A stretch of 64,000 nucleotides of DNA from Shewanella sp. 1CM18E (GCF_023161665.1 NZ_JALNTW010000001.1:127454-191453); one strand, 5' to 3'. Shown: positions 48,248-59,898, counted from the stretch's first letter. Notes: a model not told the origin generated them from the letters alone. Numbers and translations are program-made.

Positions 48248-49720
48248 TTAAGAACGAGTGCTATAGTTAGGTGCTTCTTTACTAATCGTTACGTCGTGAA
48301 CATGCGACTCGCCCATACCCGCAGCGGTGATTTTCACAAACTCAGCTTTCTCGTTTAGCTCTTTAATCGTTGCACAACCTGTTAGACCCATGCATGAACG
48401 AAGACCGCCCATGTGCTGGTGAATGATCTCTTTTAACTTACCTTTGTAAGCTACGCGACCTTCAATACCTTCAGGTACTAGCTTGTCTGCTGCGTTATCA
48501 CTTTGGAAATAACGATCAGATGAGCCTTGAGTTTGGGTCATTGCCCCTAGAGAGCCCATACCACGGTATGACTTGTATGCACGACCGTTATATAGCTCAG
48601 TTTCGCCTGGCGCTTCATCAGTACCTGCAAACATAGAACCAGCCATAATGCACGATGCGCCAGCAGCAAGTGCTTTAGCTAAATCACCAGAGAAGCGAAT
48701 ACCGCCATCAGCAATCACTGGAATGTCTAGGTGCTTAACCGCTGCTGCAGCATCAGATACAGCAGTAATTTGCGGTACACCCACACCAGTAACAATACGA
48801 GTCGTACAGATAGAGCCAGGACCAATACCGACTTTAACTGCGTTAACGCCAGCTTCAACTAGTGCTAACGCACCTTCAGCTGTTGCTACGTTACCACCAA
48901 CGATTTGTAAGTCTGGGTATTTAGCACGAGTATCACGAATGCGTTGCAAAACGCCTTCTGAGTGTCCATGTGAAGAGTCAATTAGCAAAATATCAACGCC
49001 AGCTAAAACTAGGGCATCAACACGCTCTTCGTTACCAGGACCTGCACCCACGGCAGCGCCAACACGTAAACGACCTAATTCGTCTTTACATGCATTAGGC
49101 TTACGCTCTGCTTTTTGGAAATCTTTAACAGTGATAAGACCTTTAAGCTTAAAGTTGTCATCAACAACCAATACTTTCTCAACACGGTGAGAGTGCATCA
49201 GTTTTTGAACTTCATCTAGCTTAGTGCCTTCAGGAACGGTTACTAGACGCTCTTTAGGCGTCATCACTTTATCGACGGTACGTGACCAATCAGTGATAAA
49301 ACGTACGTCACGGCCAGTAATGATACCAACAAGTTCGTTAGCATCGTTTACGACAGGATAACCTGCGAAACCATTTCTTTCGGTCAATGCCTTAAGATCG
49401 GCTAATGTGGTTGATGGTGTCACTGTTACTGGCTGCTGAACGATACCCGCTTCGTAAATTTTTACTTTGCGAACTTCTTCAGCTTGCTGCTCAATCGTCA
49501 TGTTTTTATGGATAAAACCAAGGCCACCTTCTTGCGCGATAGCAATCGCTAAACGAGCTTCGGTAACGGTATCCATAGCGGCAGACACGATTGGAGTATT
49601 CAACTCAATCTTATTCGTCAGGCGTGTTTTTAAAACAGCTGTATTTGGGAGGACGGTAGAGTGCGCTGGAACCAACAACACATCATCAAAAGTTAACGCT
49701 TCTTTTTTCAATCTTAACAT
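48248..49720 (-). CDS. guaB: IMP dehydrogenase GuaB
   Basis: A 490-residue protein: [21 protein letters not shown] at the start, two CBS domains (about residues 95-205), and the active-site loop [17 protein letters not shown] with the catalytic Cys. It ends with the flap region and a C-terminal [10 protein letters not shown] tail. It makes XMP from IMP. The ATG at 49720 has GGGGAG before it and matches relatives; the open frame extends five codons further. Divergent from xseA. Confidence 0.97.
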   Translation of the reverse strand: MLRLKKEALTFDDVLLVPAHSTVLPNTAVLKTRLTNKIELNTPIVSAAMDTVTEARLAIAIAQEGGLGFIHKNMTIEQQAEEVRKVKIYEAGIVQQPVTVTPSTTLADLKALTERNGFAGYPVVNDANELVGIITGRDVRFITDWSRTVDKVMTPKERLVTVPEGTKLDEVQKLMHSHRVEKVLVVDDNFKLKGLITVKDFQKAERKPNACKDELGRLRVGAAVGAGPGNEERVDALVLAGVDILLIDSSHGHSEGVLQRIRDTRAKYPDLQIVGGNVATAEGALALVEAGVNAVKVGIGPGSICTTRIVTGVGVPQITAVSDAAAAVKHLDIPVIADGGIRFSGDLAKALAAGASCIMAGSMFAGTDEAPGETELYNGRAYKSYRGMGSLGAMTQTQGSSDRYFQSDNAADKLVPEGIEGRVAYKGKLKEIIHQHMGGLRSCMGLTGCATIKELNEKAEFVKITAAGMGESHVHDVTISKEAPNYSTRS

Positions 49721-49840
49721 GCAACATCTCCCCAAGAGAGTAGGAATTAGAGGTGAAATATTGCGGCGAGATTATACCTTGCATATCTGGGTTGGTAAAT
49801 GGAAAATAGACATTAAATCGCATTTGTGTATAAAAAAATT

Positions 49841-51178
49841 ATGAAAACCCCAAAAAATGATGTTTATACCGTCTCTCGCCTTAATGGCGAAGTGAGACAA
49901 CTTTTAGAGGGTCAGCTAGGCCGAATTTGGCTCAATGCTGAAATTTCAAACTTTGCGGCGCCGGGCTCTGGCCACTGGTATTTAACGCTTAAAGACAATT
50001 TCTCACAAATACGCTGCGCCATGTTCAAAGGCCGCAATCAGGCAGTAACCTTTCGCCCTGCTAACGGTCAACAAGTATTGGTTAAAGGTAATATCAGCGT
50101 TTATGAGCCTCGCGGCGATTACCAACTCATTATTGAATCTATGCTACCGGCCGGTGATGGATTACTCGCCCAGCAATATGAAGCGTTAAAGATGAAACTA
50201 GCAGCAGAGGGGTTATTTGCCACTGACACTAAACGCCCGCTTCCTGCTAACATTCAAAAAATTGGTGTAGTGACCTCGCCGACTGGCGCTGCGATCCGCG
50301 ATATTTTGCATGTACTTGCTCGCCGAGACTCATCAATTGAAGTCATTATTTACCCCACTCCAGTGCAAGGCACTGATGCCGCCAAAAGCATTTGCGATGC
50401 CATCAATCTAGCTAACTTCAGAGCCGAAGTTGACGTATTGCTGGTGACTCGTGGCGGTGGTTCGCTTGAAGATTTATGGAGCTTTAACGACGAAGGGTTA
50501 GCCCACACTATTTATAACAGTGGTATTCCTGTTGTGTCTGCCGTTGGTCATGAGGTTGATATAACCATCAGTGATTATGTGGCTGATCTTCGTGCGCCAA
50601 CGCCATCAGCAGGCGCAGAGCTGTTATCAAAAGACACCGACAATAAAGCGCAAAAGCTGTTAGCACAGCTTTCCCGCCTAAAGCAGGCTTGGCAACATTA
50701 TCAATTAAAGAAACAAAGCCAAGTACAAACTGTTGAGCATCGCCTACAAAAGCAAGATCCACAGCGTCGCCTACAGATGTATGAGCAAACCTTTGATGAA
50801 ATGCAGCTGCGCTTACAACAAGCGATGCAAACTAAGCTGCATGCACATACTTTAAAACAGCAAAATTTAAGTAACCGTCTAGCTAATCAATCGCCGCAGC
50901 ATCGCCTTACTCTTGAAACGCAGCGGTTGAGCTATTTAAGCGCCAAACTTAATGATGCCATGGATGATAAATTAAAGATGAGTGAGCAGCGCCTTGCTCA
51001 CCGCGCACAACAATTAGAAACCGTTAGTCCGCTCGCTACCCTAAGCCGTGGTTACAGCATTACCTTAACGGGAGATGGTAAAGTGGTGCAGTCTCCAGCA
51101 GATACCTGCGTTGGCGATACCCTTACCACACGCCTACGCGATGGCAATGTGACTTCAACTGTGGTTGAGGTAAGTTAA
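49841..51178 (+). CDS. xseA: Exodeoxyribonuclease VII large subunit XseA
   Basis: A 445-residue protein: N-terminal OB-fold ([40 protein letters not shown]), then the catalytic core with [64 protein letters not shown] (in part). A long coiled-coil follows, and a C-terminal LSRGYSITL motif. It degrades single-stranded DNA with XseB. The ATG at 49841 is preferred over the GTG at 49826. Divergent from guaB. Confidence 0.95.
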   Translation: MKTPKNDVYTVSRLNGEVRQLLEGQLGRIWLNAEISNFAAPGSGHWYLTLKDNFSQIRCAMFKGRNQAVTFRPANGQQVLVKGNISVYEPRGDYQLIIESMLPAGDGLLAQQYEALKMKLAAEGLFATDTKRPLPANIQKIGVVTSPTGAAIRDILHVLARRDSSIEVIIYPTPVQGTDAAKSICDAINLANFRAEVDVLLVTRGGGSLEDLWSFNDEGLAHTIYNSGIPVVSAVGHEVDITISDYVADLRAPTPSAGAELLSKDTDNKAQKLLAQLSRLKQAWQHYQLKKQSQVQTVEHRLQKQDPQRRLQMYEQTFDEMQLRLQQAMQTKLHAHTLKQQNLSNRLANQSPQHRLTLETQRLSYLSAKLNDAMDDKLKMSEQRLAHRAQQLETVSPLATLSRGYSITLTGDGKVVQSPADTCVGDTLTTRLRDGNVTSTVVEVS

Positions 51179-51251
51179 CTCAGAGTTGTTTTTAGCAAAC
51201 TTCCAACTCGTATGCAGGTAATCAACGCTTGCTAGACAAAATATTCGCATC

Positions 51252-51283
51252 ACTGACGGCAACTCAATATTGCCGTCAGTTTT
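51252..51283 (+). terminator. Terminator of xseA
   Basis: ACTGACGGCAA-CTCAATA-TTGCCGTCAGT, 11 perfect pairs followed by TTT; 70 bases after the xseA stop. Confidence 0.8.
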
Positions 51284-51319
51284 AATCAATTAGAAATAAT
51301 CAACAAGCCTAATAATTAT

Positions 51320-52039
51320 ATGAAAATAAACATCAGCAACACGATAAAATGGTCAGCAGGCCTCATGCTGGCAGCACTAAATCTAAATGCCTATGCAACA
51401 ACAGAGAGCAAAGTCGTCATCTCTGACACATTTACCGCTGCAGCAACAAAGCATGGCTTTAACGGTGAGTTGGTAAATCGGTTATGCGAGCCTCTGCCTG
51501 ATATTGTCAGTATTACTTGTCACCATTCAGGTGAAGACGGCCCTTTTGAAAACTTAATTGTGCAATATCGCTACAATACTCGCACTACCAATAACGATAT
51601 GTATAAGCATGTAGAGTTAAACGATATCCGAATTGATTTAAAACATAAGCAAATTAACTTCTGGAGTGGTCATCAAATCACTACGCCAGACGGTATTAGC
51701 GTCAATCGAATTGAAGGCACCAGTAACTCTTATATTGAAACCGGTGGCATGCGCGGCTTTGTCAGTCGCACAGATAGACGTTTTCAACAACAAAGAGACA
51801 CGGAATACGTGTTATCTCACACCTCTGAGTTCACCTATAAAGACCTTGATCGAAAAACAGCTATTTATGCGATAACACATTACCAAAAGATGGTGAGCGA
51901 CAATGACTATGTTGTGGCTTACAAGGAAGATCAGGTTATTGAGCCCGTAACAATAATGCAAGGTGCCAGCTTTACGTTCCCTATGAGCGAACCATTGAGA
52001 CAACGACTAATAGATGTTATTCAACAAAGTGCAAAATAA
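51320..52039 (+). CDS. Secreted protein of unknown function
   Basis: A 239-residue protein with a signal peptide ending near NAYATTES, two Cys residues (LVNRLCEPLPDIVSITCHH) that may form a disulfide, and a mixed alpha/beta body. No family recognised. Flanked by terminators on both sides, so it is a monocistronic unit. It should be periplasmic or secreted. Confidence 0.7.
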   Translation: MKINISNTIKWSAGLMLAALNLNAYATTESKVVISDTFTAAATKHGFNGELVNRLCEPLPDIVSITCHHSGEDGPFENLIVQYRYNTRTTNNDMYKHVELNDIRIDLKHKQINFWSGHQITTPDGISVNRIEGTSNSYIETGGMRGFVSRTDRRFQQQRDTEYVLSHTSEFTYKDLDRKTAIYAITHYQKMVSDNDYVVAYKEDQVIEPVTIMQGASFTFPMSEPLRQRLIDVIQQSAK

Positions 52040-52057
52040 GCTAAACGACTTCAACAA

Positions 52058-52081
52058 AAAAGGAACCCTGAGGTTCCTTTT
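52058..52081. terminator. Bidirectional terminator
   Basis: AAAAGGAACC-CTGA-GGTTCCTTTT between the secreted protein and der; suited to both directions. Confidence 0.9.
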
Positions 52082-52126
52082 AACTATCATTCGGCGAGTT
52101 CAAGCAAGCTGAAACTAGAACACAAA

Positions 52127-53599
52127 TTAATCTTTGTTCTTGTCGCGAATATGACCAACCATACGCTTACGGCGACGCTCTTGGCTCACAGTCAGTTTCT
52201 TGCTGTTCATCCCCTCAAACGGGTTACCACCCTCTTGGAAGCGCAACTGGATTGGGGTACCAATCACTTTCAGTGAACGACGGAAGTAGTTCATCATATA
52301 GCGCTTGTAAGAGTCTGGAAGCTTCTTAACCTGGTTACCGTGTACAACCACGATTGGTGGGTTGTAACCACCGGCATGAGCGTACTTCAGCTTAACACGG
52401 CGACCGTTAACCAATGGTGGCTGATGATCGTCTTGTGACATTTGCATGATACGCGTCAACATAGAAGTACTAACACGTCGTGTCGCACTGTCATACGCTT
52501 CTTCGATTGACTCAAACAAGTGACCCACACCCGTACCGTGAAGTGCAGAGATAAAGTGAATACGTGCGAAGTCGATAAAACCTAAACGACGATCCAGCTC
52601 GCTCTTAACGCGATCTTTAACGCCTTGGTCAATACCGTCCCACTTGTTCACCGCAATCACTAGTGCACGACCAGCGTTAAGCACGAAGCCTAATAGGCCT
52701 AAGTCTTGCTCTGCAATACCTTCACGAGCGTCGATAACCAATAACACTACGTTACTGTCTTCAACCGCTTTAAGAGTTTTAATTACTGAGAACTTCTCAA
52801 CGGTTTCATGTACCTTGCTACGACGACGCACACCCGCAGTGTCAATCAATACGTATTCACGGCCTTGACGTTCCATTGGGATATAAATACTGTCACGAGT
52901 CGTGCCTGGCTCATCGTAAACAACAACGCGCTCTTCACCTAAAATACGGTTAGTTAGCGTTGATTTACCTACGTTTGGCTTACCGATAATTGCCAACTTA
53001 ATTGGCAAGTCTTGCAGACGCTTTTGCTCAGCTTCTGCTTCTTCTTCAGTAAACTCGCGCTCTTCTTCGTCATCATCACCGTCTTCTTCTTTTTTAATGC
53101 CCATCGCTTCTGCGTATGGCGCTAAAGAATACTCGATCATGTTGGTCACGCCACGGCCTTGAGCCGCTGCCATTTGGTAAACTTCACCTAGGCCTAGTGA
53201 CCAAAACTCAGCACAAGCAGAGTCTGCATCGATACCGTCAACTTTGTTAGCAACAACGAAAGTCGTTTTTTCACGGCTACGTAAATGTTGAGCAATCGCA
53301 AGATCGGCAGCAGTTAGACCCGCGCGAGCGTCGGTCATAAATAACACTACGTCTGCTTCTTCAATCGCAGCTAGAGATTGCTCGGCCATGCGAGTTTCAA
53401 TCCCTTCTTCAGTGCCGTCAATACCGCCGGTATCAACTACGATGAACTCATAACCTGCAAGATGTGCTCGGCCGTATTTACGATCCCGAGTTAGCCCAGG
53501 AAAGTCAGCGACAAGCGCATCTCTGGTACGGGTAAGTCGGTTAAAAAGGGTCGACTTACCAACGTTTGGTCGCCCAACTAGGGCCACAACAGGAATCAT
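52127..53599 (-). CDS. der: Ribosome-assembly GTPase Der (EngA)
   Basis: A 490-residue protein with two tandem G domains: [15 protein letters not shown] and DTGG, NKVD in the first; [15 protein letters not shown] and DTAG, NKWD in the second. An acidic linker ([19 protein letters not shown] in pieces) joins them, and a KH-like C-terminal domain ends with basic residues. Der acts in 50S subunit maturation. Last gene of the hisS-yfgM-bamB-der operon. Length equals the E. coli protein. Confidence 0.97.
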   Translation of the reverse strand: MIPVVALVGRPNVGKSTLFNRLTRTRDALVADFPGLTRDRKYGRAHLAGYEFIVVDTGGIDGTEEGIETRMAEQSLAAIEEADVVLFMTDARAGLTAADLAIAQHLRSREKTTFVVANKVDGIDADSACAEFWSLGLGEVYQMAAAQGRGVTNMIEYSLAPYAEAMGIKKEEDGDDDEEEREFTEEEAEAEQKRLQDLPIKLAIIGKPNVGKSTLTNRILGEERVVVYDEPGTTRDSIYIPMERQGREYVLIDTAGVRRRSKVHETVEKFSVIKTLKAVEDSNVVLLVIDAREGIAEQDLGLLGFVLNAGRALVIAVNKWDGIDQGVKDRVKSELDRRLGFIDFARIHFISALHGTGVGHLFESIEEAYDSATRRVSTSMLTRIMQMSQDDHQPPLVNGRRVKLKYAHAGGYNPPIVVVHGNQVKKLPDSYKRYMMNYFRRSLKVIGTPIQLRFQEGGNPFEGMNSKKLTVSQERRRKRMVGHIRDKNKD

Positions 53600-53637
53600 T
53601 TAATTGCCTCTATTACTCATTTTCTAATAACTAAAAA

Positions 53638-53661
53638 GCCCCCGGACACACATCCAGGGGC
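53638..53661 (-). terminator. Hairpin between bamB and der
   Basis: GCCCCTGGA / TCCGGGGGC (one G-U) followed by TTTTTAG on the minus strand. It lies between bamB and der and would attenuate read-through into der. Confidence 0.75.
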
Positions 53662-53684
53662 CTTATCATCTCAATCGACTTGGC

Positions 53685-54872
53685 TTACGGAAGTGTTACT
53701 CGAATCACTTTTCCACCACGAGTCTGCACATATAAGTTGTCGTTAACAACTAATGGCTGACTGTATAAACCAGAGCTATCCACTTCTACACGTCCAACGA
53801 TTTTACCGTCTGACTTATTTAAAAAGTGAAGGTAGCCTTCAAAATCACCTACAACTACGTAATCTTTAAAAGAAACGGCTGCAGTTAAACTGCGGTTAGC
53901 TAGCTCTGCGTTATTCCATAACTCTAGACCATTTCGTCTATCAACAGAATAAACACGGCTATGGTCATCAACCACAAACAGGCTTGCACCTGAATAGGCT
54001 AATTCATGGAAACTTGAGTAACTACGTGACCAAACGATTCGGCCAGTACGCATTTCCATTGATACCAAGTTGCCGTTATAGCTAACAGCATATAGGTTTT
54101 CACCTACTAATAGCGGCTTCATATCTACATCAGCCATGCGTGAGAACTCGTTGCCTCCCGCTGGCGTATAGATAGCTTGCTCCCAAGCTGCCTGACCATT
54201 ATTTTTAATCACTACTGCGATTTTACCATCAGCAGTACCAACAAAGAATCCACCGGCTTCATAAGAAGCAGCACCAGTACCACGCAAGGTTAAAGTTGGT
54301 AGTTGGTTTTCGTAAACCCATTGCAAGCTGCCATCATCTACGTCAAACGCTTCTAATGTGCCTGCACCAGTATTCACTACCACTACATCTTCACCCACTG
54401 TTGGTGCTGATAATAGCTCACCGCCAGCAATGACATGCCAAACAGCTTCACCAGTAGCTTCATCAAATGCCGCTAATAGGCCGCTTTCACCGCCCACAAA
54501 AATCTTGTTACGTGCAGCCGTTACGCCACCCGCCAAACGTGCGCCTTTGTTTTTAGCCAGTGCATTATCTCTAAATGCAGAGCTAAAGTCATTTTCCCAA
54601 ACGCGCTCGCCTGTTACTTCGTCAAATGCTTCTACTTTACCGTAGCGATCTGCGACAAATAGCTTGTCGTAACGCGCAGCTGGACGTAAACGTGAATAGT
54701 AATCACCTACGCCACTACCAACATTTGCGCTCCAAGTCACTTCAGGGAACACACTTGCTTCAATTTCGCTAAGCGGAGTAATAGGTTCTTCTTCTACATC
54801 ACTTGAAGAACAAGCAGACAACATGCCTATGCTCATTCCACATGCGAGCAATGTTTTGCACCAAGACTTCAT
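53685..54872 (-). CDS. bamB: Outer-membrane assembly factor BamB
   Basis: A 395-residue lipoprotein (MLSAC, Cys21) with PQQ/WD-like beta-propeller blades: repeated G-x-x-x-A-x-D motifs such as DKLFVADRYGKVEAFDEVTGERVWEN in parts and DYVVVGDFEGYLHFLNKSDGKIVG in parts. BamB is a scaffold of the BAM complex. It follows yfgM by 11 bases. Confidence 0.95.
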   Translation of the reverse strand: MKSWCKTLLACGMSIGMLSACSSSDVEEEPITPLSEIEASVFPEVTWSANVGSGVGDYYSRLRPAARYDKLFVADRYGKVEAFDEVTGERVWENDFSSAFRDNALAKNKGARLAGGVTAARNKIFVGGESGLLAAFDEATGEAVWHVIAGGELLSAPTVGEDVVVVNTGAGTLEAFDVDDGSLQWVYENQLPTLTLRGTGAASYEAGGFFVGTADGKIAVVIKNNGQAAWEQAIYTPAGGNEFSRMADVDMKPLLVGENLYAVSYNGNLVSMEMRTGRIVWSRSYSSFHELAYSGASLFVVDDHSRVYSVDRRNGLELWNNAELANRSLTAAVSFKDYVVVGDFEGYLHFLNKSDGKIVGRVEVDSSGLYSQPLVVNDNLYVQTRGGKVIRVTLP

Positions 54873-54883
54873 GGGCAGATTCC

Positions 54884-55504
54884 TTATGCCTTGTTCAGAT
54901 TATCAAGCTTCATTTGTAATGTTGGACTAGTCATAGTGCCACCATTGTCTACTGCTGTTTGATAGGCAATCTTTGCCTTTTCTGTTTCGCCTTGGCGAAC
55001 TAAGAAATCACCTTTTAACTCATCTCGTTGCGCTGCTGAAGCGGCATCAGTAATTTGCTCAAGCGTAGTAATCGCTATTGCAAATTGACCTTGCTCGGCT
55101 TGTACACGTGCAAGACGCATAGTCGCAATCAAATTAATGCTGGCATCAGCATTCGTTGCAATCACATTCTTTAATGTTGCTTCTGCTTTAGCCAAATCGC
55201 CAGTTTCAACCGCTGATTTAGCCACTAAAAGCTCAAGTAGTGATTGATAACCTTTTTGACCGTGCTCTTTAGCAAAGTTTTCTGCAGCGCTTAACATAGC
55301 TGCATCTGCGCTATTTTGACTGCTTAATGCTTGGAATGACTCAGACGCTGCTTCAGCTTGAGCCACTTGGTGGTCAGAATAATAGTTCCAACCAAATAAT
55401 CCACCTAAACCGACAACAGCACCAATAACTACTGATGTGCCGTAATCTTTCCAGAACTGTTTGATAGCATCTACTTGTTGCTCTTCTGTGCTATAGATTT
55501 CCAC
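54884..55504 (-). CDS. yfgM: YfgM-like ancillary SecYEG translocon subunit
   Basis: A 206-residue protein: cytoplasmic N-terminus (MEIYSTEEQQVDAIKQFWKDYG), one membrane helix (VVIGAVVGLGGLFGWNYY), and a periplasmic TPR-like domain. It matches YfgM, which helps periplasmic chaperones at the translocon. Between hisS and bamB in the conserved order. Confidence 0.93.
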   Translation of the reverse strand: MEIYSTEEQQVDAIKQFWKDYGTSVVIGAVVGLGGLFGWNYYSDHQVAQAEAASESFQALSSQNSADAAMLSAAENFAKEHGQKGYQSLLELLVAKSAVETGDLAKAEATLKNVIATNADASINLIATMRLARVQAEQGQFAIAITTLEQITDAASAAQRDELKGDFLVRQGETEKAKIAYQTAVDNGGTMTSPTLQMKLDNLNKA

Positions 55505-55519
55505 TTCAGTCTTCCCCTT

Positions 55520-56794
55520 TTAAATCAGTTCTGCAATATAAGCCGCCAATGCATCACGGGCAACCAATTCTTGTGCTTTATCTTCGCGAAGGTGTTTCAC
55601 TGCAACTTGGTTATTTGCAACTTCATCTTCACCAATAACAAGTGCTACAGATGCACCACTTTTATCAGCTCGCTTCATTTGCTTCTTAAAGTTGCCACCA
55701 CCACAGTGACTCATCACTTTCGCATTTGGCAAACTTGTTCTTAGCTCTTGAGCAATCTTAAATGCTTCAATGCGGCAGCTATCGCCCATTGCTGTCACGT
55801 ATACATCAACCGCAGGGCCAATGTCTTTATCAAGCTCAAGGGTTTGCAGTAGCAATACGATGCGCTCTAAGCCCATAGCAAAACCAACTGCAGGTGTTGG
55901 CTTACCACCAAGTTGACCCACTAAACCATCATAACGACCGCCAGCAAGTACCGTACCTTGCGAGCCTAGGCTTGATGTGACCCACTCAAAAACCGTGCGA
56001 TTATAATAATCTAAACCGCGCACTAGGCGAGGATTGATTGTGTATTGGATGCCGACAGCCTCTAAGAGTTCACATAAATGTGAAAAATGTGAACGCGTGT
56101 CTTCACCAAAGTAATCCATTAATACAGGAGCATCAGCTAAAAGTGCCTGTACGTCAGCGTTTTTAGAATCTAAAACACGCAGCGGATTAGAATACATACG
56201 GCGTTGGCTGTCTTCATCTAATACGTCTTTATGCTGCTCTAAGAAAGCAATTAGCGCGTCGCGGTAGGCTGCGCGCTCTTCTGTATCACCCAGCGTATTT
56301 AGCTCAAGCGTTACATGCTCAGTAATACCTAACTTTTCCCATAGCTTGGCAGATAGCATTAACACTTCTGCATCGATATCAGCGCTTGGGATGCCGTAAA
56401 CTTCAACACCAAATTGGTGGAATTGACGGTAACGACCTTTTTGTGGGCGTTCGTGGCGGAACATTGGACCCATATACCAAAGGCGTTGCTCTTGGTTATA
56501 TAGCAAACCATGTTCGTTACCAGCACGTACTGTAGACGCAGTGCCTTCAGGACGAAGGGTTAAGCTGTCACCGTTTCTATCTTCAAAGGTATACATCTCT
56601 TTTTCAACGATATCAGTAACTTCACCGATAGAGCGCTTAAAGAGATCTGTACTTTCAACGATAGGAGTACGAATTTCGCTGTAACCATATGACCCAACAG
56701 TGTCACGTAATACGGTTTCAAGTTTTTGCCATAAAGGACTTTGGGTAGGCAGAATGTCGTTCATTCCGCGAATCGCTTGGATCTGTTTTGCCAC
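55520..56794 (-). CDS. hisS: Histidyl-tRNA synthetase HisS
   Basis: A 424-residue class II synthetase: [12 protein letters not shown] start, motif 2 [21 protein letters not shown] in parts, [15 protein letters not shown] (HisA-like) and [27 protein letters not shown] for motif 3. A C-terminal anticodon-binding domain follows. The promoter at 56841-56870 overlaps a terminator hairpin. First gene of the hisS-yfgM-bamB-der operon. Confidence 0.97.
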   Translation of the reverse strand: MAKQIQAIRGMNDILPTQSPLWQKLETVLRDTVGSYGYSEIRTPIVESTDLFKRSIGEVTDIVEKEMYTFEDRNGDSLTLRPEGTASTVRAGNEHGLLYNQEQRLWYMGPMFRHERPQKGRYRQFHQFGVEVYGIPSADIDAEVLMLSAKLWEKLGITEHVTLELNTLGDTEERAAYRDALIAFLEQHKDVLDEDSQRRMYSNPLRVLDSKNADVQALLADAPVLMDYFGEDTRSHFSHLCELLEAVGIQYTINPRLVRGLDYYNRTVFEWVTSSLGSQGTVLAGGRYDGLVGQLGGKPTPAVGFAMGLERIVLLLQTLELDKDIGPAVDVYVTAMGDSCRIEAFKIAQELRTSLPNAKVMSHCGGGNFKKQMKRADKSGASVALVIGEDEVANNQVAVKHLREDKAQELVARDALAAYIAELI

Positions 56795-56829
56795 TATTCG
56801 ACTCGTAAATTTGCTATATAAAAATTAAA

Positions 56830-56853
56830 AAACGCCTCGCATTATAGGCGTTT
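56830..56853 (-). terminator. Terminator overlapping the hisS promoter
   Basis: On the minus strand AAACGCCT ... AGGCGTTT with TTTTTTAATTTTT immediately after. The loop contains the TATAAT of the hisS promoter. It should stop read-through from ispG. Confidence 0.7.
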
Positions 56854-56870
56854 CGGGACTAAACGTACAA
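56841..56870 (-). promoter_or_regulatory. Promoter of hisS operon
   Basis: TTGTAC (56865-56870), 18 bases, TATAAT (56841-56846) on the minus strand. The -10 box lies inside the terminator hairpin, about 45 bases upstream of hisS. Confidence 0.75.
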
Positions 56871-56892
56871 CAGCTGGATTCAGCCATAAAAA

Positions 56893-56921
56893 ATCACAAG
56901 CCTGCAGAGCGGGCTTGTGAT
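56893..56921 (-). terminator. Terminator of the rlmN-pilW-rodZ-ispG operon
   Basis: ATCACAAGCC ... GGCTTGTGAT, ten pairs, 11 bases after ispG, followed on the minus strand by TTTTTATGG. Confidence 0.85.
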
Positions 56922-56931
56922 GACATTGTAC

Positions 56932-58047
56932 TTACTTATTCAAATCTTGTGCTGGAATTCGACCGGCAACAATTGCAGCTTTTGCGCGGATCTTAGCTTC
57001 AAGAGAGTCGACAATGTTATTATTGTCGAAGCGCTCTTTTTGACGCACGCCATCATCGTAATAGCCACTCATGCGGTTACCACCAGTTAAACCGATATCC
57101 GATACTAAAGCTTCACCAGGCCCGTTTACTACACAGCCAATAATCGATACATCCATTGGTGTTACTATGTCTTCTAAGCGCTGCTCAAGCTCGTTAACCG
57201 TTGAAATCACATCAAACTCTTGGCGTGAACATGACGGACAGGCAATAAAGTTAATGCCGCGAGAACGAATACGTAACGACTTTAAGATATCAAAGCCGAC
57301 TTTGATTTCTTCTACTGGGTCTGCAGCTAATGAAATACGTAGCGTGTCACCAATACCGTCAGCAAGTAGCATACCTAGACCTACTGCAGACTTAACTGAA
57401 CCAGCTCGTGCGCCGCCCGCTTCAGTAATACCAAGGTGCAATGGCTGCACAATTTGCTTAGCCAATAAACGGTATGATTCAACCGCTAAGAATACATCTG
57501 ACGCTTTAACACTGACTTTAAACTGATCGAAGTTCAAACGGTCAAGAATGTCCACGTGACGCATTGCAGATTCAAGCAAGGCTTCAGGAGTCGGCTCTTT
57601 GTATTTGTCCATTAGATCTTTTTCTAATGAACCGCCGTTAACTCCGATACGGATAGGGATATTTTTGTCACGGGCGCATTCAACTACGTTGCGAATACGC
57701 TCTTCATTACCGATGTTACCTGGGTTGATACGTAAACAGTCAACGCCGTATTCAGCCACTTTAAGGGCGATACGGTAGTCAAAGTGGATATCTGCAACTA
57801 GCGGCACTTTGGTTTGCTGCTTAATCAGCTTAAATGCTTCAGCCGCATCCATTGTAGGTACAGAAACACGTACTATGTCGGCACCAACATTTTCTAACGC
57901 GCGAATTTGAGCAACGGTTGCTTCAACATCTGTAGTGCGTGTATTGGTCATCGACTGAACAGCAATTGGTGCACCATCACCAATAGGTACGTTGCCAACA
58001 TAAATTCGGCTTGATTTGCGTCTAATAATAGGAGATTCGTTATACAT
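56932..58047 (-). CDS. ispG: 4-hydroxy-3-methylbut-2-enyl-diphosphate synthase IspG
   Basis: A 371-residue protein with an N-terminal TIM barrel ([20 protein letters not shown]) and a C-terminal domain holding the 4Fe-4S ligands [10 protein letters not shown] and [10 protein letters not shown]. It performs the last-but-one step of the MEP isoprenoid pathway, downstream of DXS. Fifteen bases after rodZ. Note that a DXS paralogue occurs elsewhere in this window. Confidence 0.96.
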   Translation of the reverse strand: MYNESPIIRRKSSRIYVGNVPIGDGAPIAVQSMTNTRTTDVEATVAQIRALENVGADIVRVSVPTMDAAEAFKLIKQQTKVPLVADIHFDYRIALKVAEYGVDCLRINPGNIGNEERIRNVVECARDKNIPIRIGVNGGSLEKDLMDKYKEPTPEALLESAMRHVDILDRLNFDQFKVSVKASDVFLAVESYRLLAKQIVQPLHLGITEAGGARAGSVKSAVGLGMLLADGIGDTLRISLAADPVEEIKVGFDILKSLRIRSRGINFIACPSCSRQEFDVISTVNELEQRLEDIVTPMDVSIIGCVVNGPGEALVSDIGLTGGNRMSGYYDDGVRQKERFDNNNIVDSLEAKIRAKAAIVAGRIPAQDLNK

Positions 58048-58061
58048 GGTGTTGTGCTCTG

Positions 58062-59078
58062 TTATTGCTCTGCTAGTGGCAAGGTTAATCTTGCCACTTT
58101 ACCGCGAGGGTACTTCTGCGCATCTAAACTAATGTCTGCGCCATTAAGTTGAATGTTGACGACTTGCGGGGCACCTAGCGTTACCGCAAATGGCTCTGGC
58201 CCAACAAGATTAATTTGGCTACCTGAACGCTTAAGATCGCTAACTAAGATGTTACCGCTAGCGTCTGCGACTTTAATCCAGCAATCACCCGTTAACGTCA
58301 ATGTGAGATTTGAATCAGTTACAGCGTCAGCTTGTGAAGCGACAGGGTTTAGCACTTGCGATGCGTTTTCGCTTGAAGTTGCTTGCTGGCTTGAGTTCTG
58401 GTTTTGCGTATCGTTAGTTGTGTCTGGCGTTAGAGCTTGACTAACAGCAAGTGCAGCGTCACCTTCGGTTAACTCACTGGCATAATTTAGTTCAGCACCT
58501 GGGGCGGCATTATCTTCAGCCTCAATTGCTTGTGGCTCAGCATTATTACTTTCTAAAAGCGCAGCAACAGGGCTAGGCATACCACTTTCTACTGAGGCCG
58601 CAACTTCTTCCACTGTCGGCTTAGAGTAATCAACTGCGGTTTCCATTGATGACTTTTGGAACCACCACAGCACCATAAGTGCCAACAGCACGAATACAAT
58701 GATATAAGTTAGCGCCATTAAACGGCCATCACGAGCTTGTCGAGTGGTCTTACGTGAAAAGCTCTGCATTGATGGCTTTTCATCATCTTCAAGTTGCTTG
58801 TCTAAGCACTCTTTAACCGCAAACGGATCAGCCTGTACGGCTCTAGCGTAGTTTTTAACATAACCACGCACATATGTGGCCGCACCGACCTCTGCTAAAT
58901 TATCTGCCTCGATTTGCTCAATGATTGCTGGGCGTAAATGTAATTGCGACGCCAGAGCCTCAACCGATAAGCCTTTGCTTTCGCGGGCTGTTTTTAGCAA
59001 AACGCCCAGTGTGAGCGTAGGCTCATCCACTAGGCTTTCATTGTCTACATTGGGCGCTTGATTCTGTTCATTTTTCAT
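58062..59078 (-). CDS. rodZ: Cell-shape protein RodZ
   Basis: A 338-residue membrane protein: N-terminal helix-turn-helix domain ([27 protein letters not shown]), a single membrane helix (about residues 122-140, [16 protein letters not shown]), a Ser/Thr/Gln/Asn-rich periplasmic linker, and the C-terminal DUF4115 domain. RodZ links MreB to the membrane. The start overlaps the pilW stop by one base. Confidence 0.93.
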   Translation of the reverse strand: MKNEQNQAPNVDNESLVDEPTLTLGVLLKTARESKGLSVEALASQLHLRPAIIEQIEADNLAEVGAATYVRGYVKNYARAVQADPFAVKECLDKQLEDDEKPSMQSFSRKTTRQARDGRLMALTYIIVFVLLALMVLWWFQKSSMETAVDYSKPTVEEVAASVESGMPSPVAALLESNNAEPQAIEAEDNAAPGAELNYASELTEGDAALAVSQALTPDTTNDTQNQNSSQQATSSENASQVLNPVASQADAVTDSNLTLTLTGDCWIKVADASGNILVSDLKRSGSQINLVGPEPFAVTLGAPQVVNIQLNGADISLDAQKYPRGKVARLTLPLAEQ

Positions 59079-59878
59079 TAATGCATACTAGCCCGATATT
59101 CTTTGGCTTGAATGGACTGTGGAAACTTTGCCAGTAGTAAGATACCAAATCGTCTTACTGCGTCTTCGTCACTCAAACCTTGTTCTATTTTAATCCCTAA
59201 TGCCAGACTGGTCGCTGACTCCAACGCAACTCGATGATAACGAGATAGCTGCTCTTTTGCCTCAGCGTATCTTCCCTCTTCTAAATCGATTTCTGTCAAT
59301 TCTAAGAGCGAGGTGCGTCTTCTAGGATCGTACTTAAGCGCCATTGCAAAATAATGCTGCGCTTGACTAATTTGACCTGCTTTTCGACTACAAATTCCCA
59401 AGTTTTCGTAAGTTGAAGCCGAACGGGTATACAGAGGTTGATCAACCGCTGCTAAAAACATCTTTTCAGACTCGGCATATTTGCCTTGCTGACATAGAAA
59501 AGCACCAAAATTATTATAAGCATCACCGGTGACGTTACTGGTATTGATCGCTTTTCTATATGCTTGCTCTGTTTTTTCTAGCTCACCTACCGATTGATAG
59601 TAATAAGCAAAGGCAATATGAACTTCTTCCAAGTCAGGAGCAAAAGCCTCTGCTCTATCGAGGTTAGCTTTTGCTTGCTCACTATTGCCTTTTTGTAGAT
59701 AGGTTAACCCGAGTTGCACTCGCTGACGCGCTGCAGCCTCTTTGTTAATTTTGCGCTCAGAAACCGGTGTATCAGTACCCGTGTAGGTATCTTGGGTTAC
59801 GCACCCAGTTGTCACCATTGATGACAAGATAAATACCAGCGGTAATACCACCTTTCTCTGATTCATTGTTAAGCCCAT
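59078..59878 (-). CDS. pilW: Type IV pilus assembly lipoprotein PilW/PilF
   Basis: A 266-residue TPR lipoprotein (TTGC, Cys26) with repeated TPR helices (LGLTYLQKGNSEQAKANLDRA, AYYYQSVGELEKTEQAYRKAI, NNFGAFLCQQGKYAESEKMF). PilW/PilF pilots PilQ secretin. The upstream ATG at 59878 and an ATG at 59866 (MNQRKVVLPL) are both possible; neither has a strong ribosome site. Between rlmN and rodZ in conserved order. Confidence 0.92.
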   Translation of the reverse strand: MGLTMNQRKVVLPLVFILSSMVTTGCVTQDTYTGTDTPVSERKINKEAAARQRVQLGLTYLQKGNSEQAKANLDRAEAFAPDLEEVHIAFAYYYQSVGELEKTEQAYRKAINTSNVTGDAYNNFGAFLCQQGKYAESEKMFLAAVDQPLYTRSASTYENLGICSRKAGQISQAQHYFAMALKYDPRRRTSLLELTEIDLEEGRYAEAKEQLSRYHRVALESATSLALGIKIEQGLSDEDAVRRFGILLLAKFPQSIQAKEYRASMH

Positions 59879-59898
59879 CTATCAGTAGATACAAAGAG

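Noticed and set aside
48573..49190. 205-codon antisense frame inside guaB
   Set aside because: Typical low-information Ser/Pro/Thr-rich shadow of a conserved gene.
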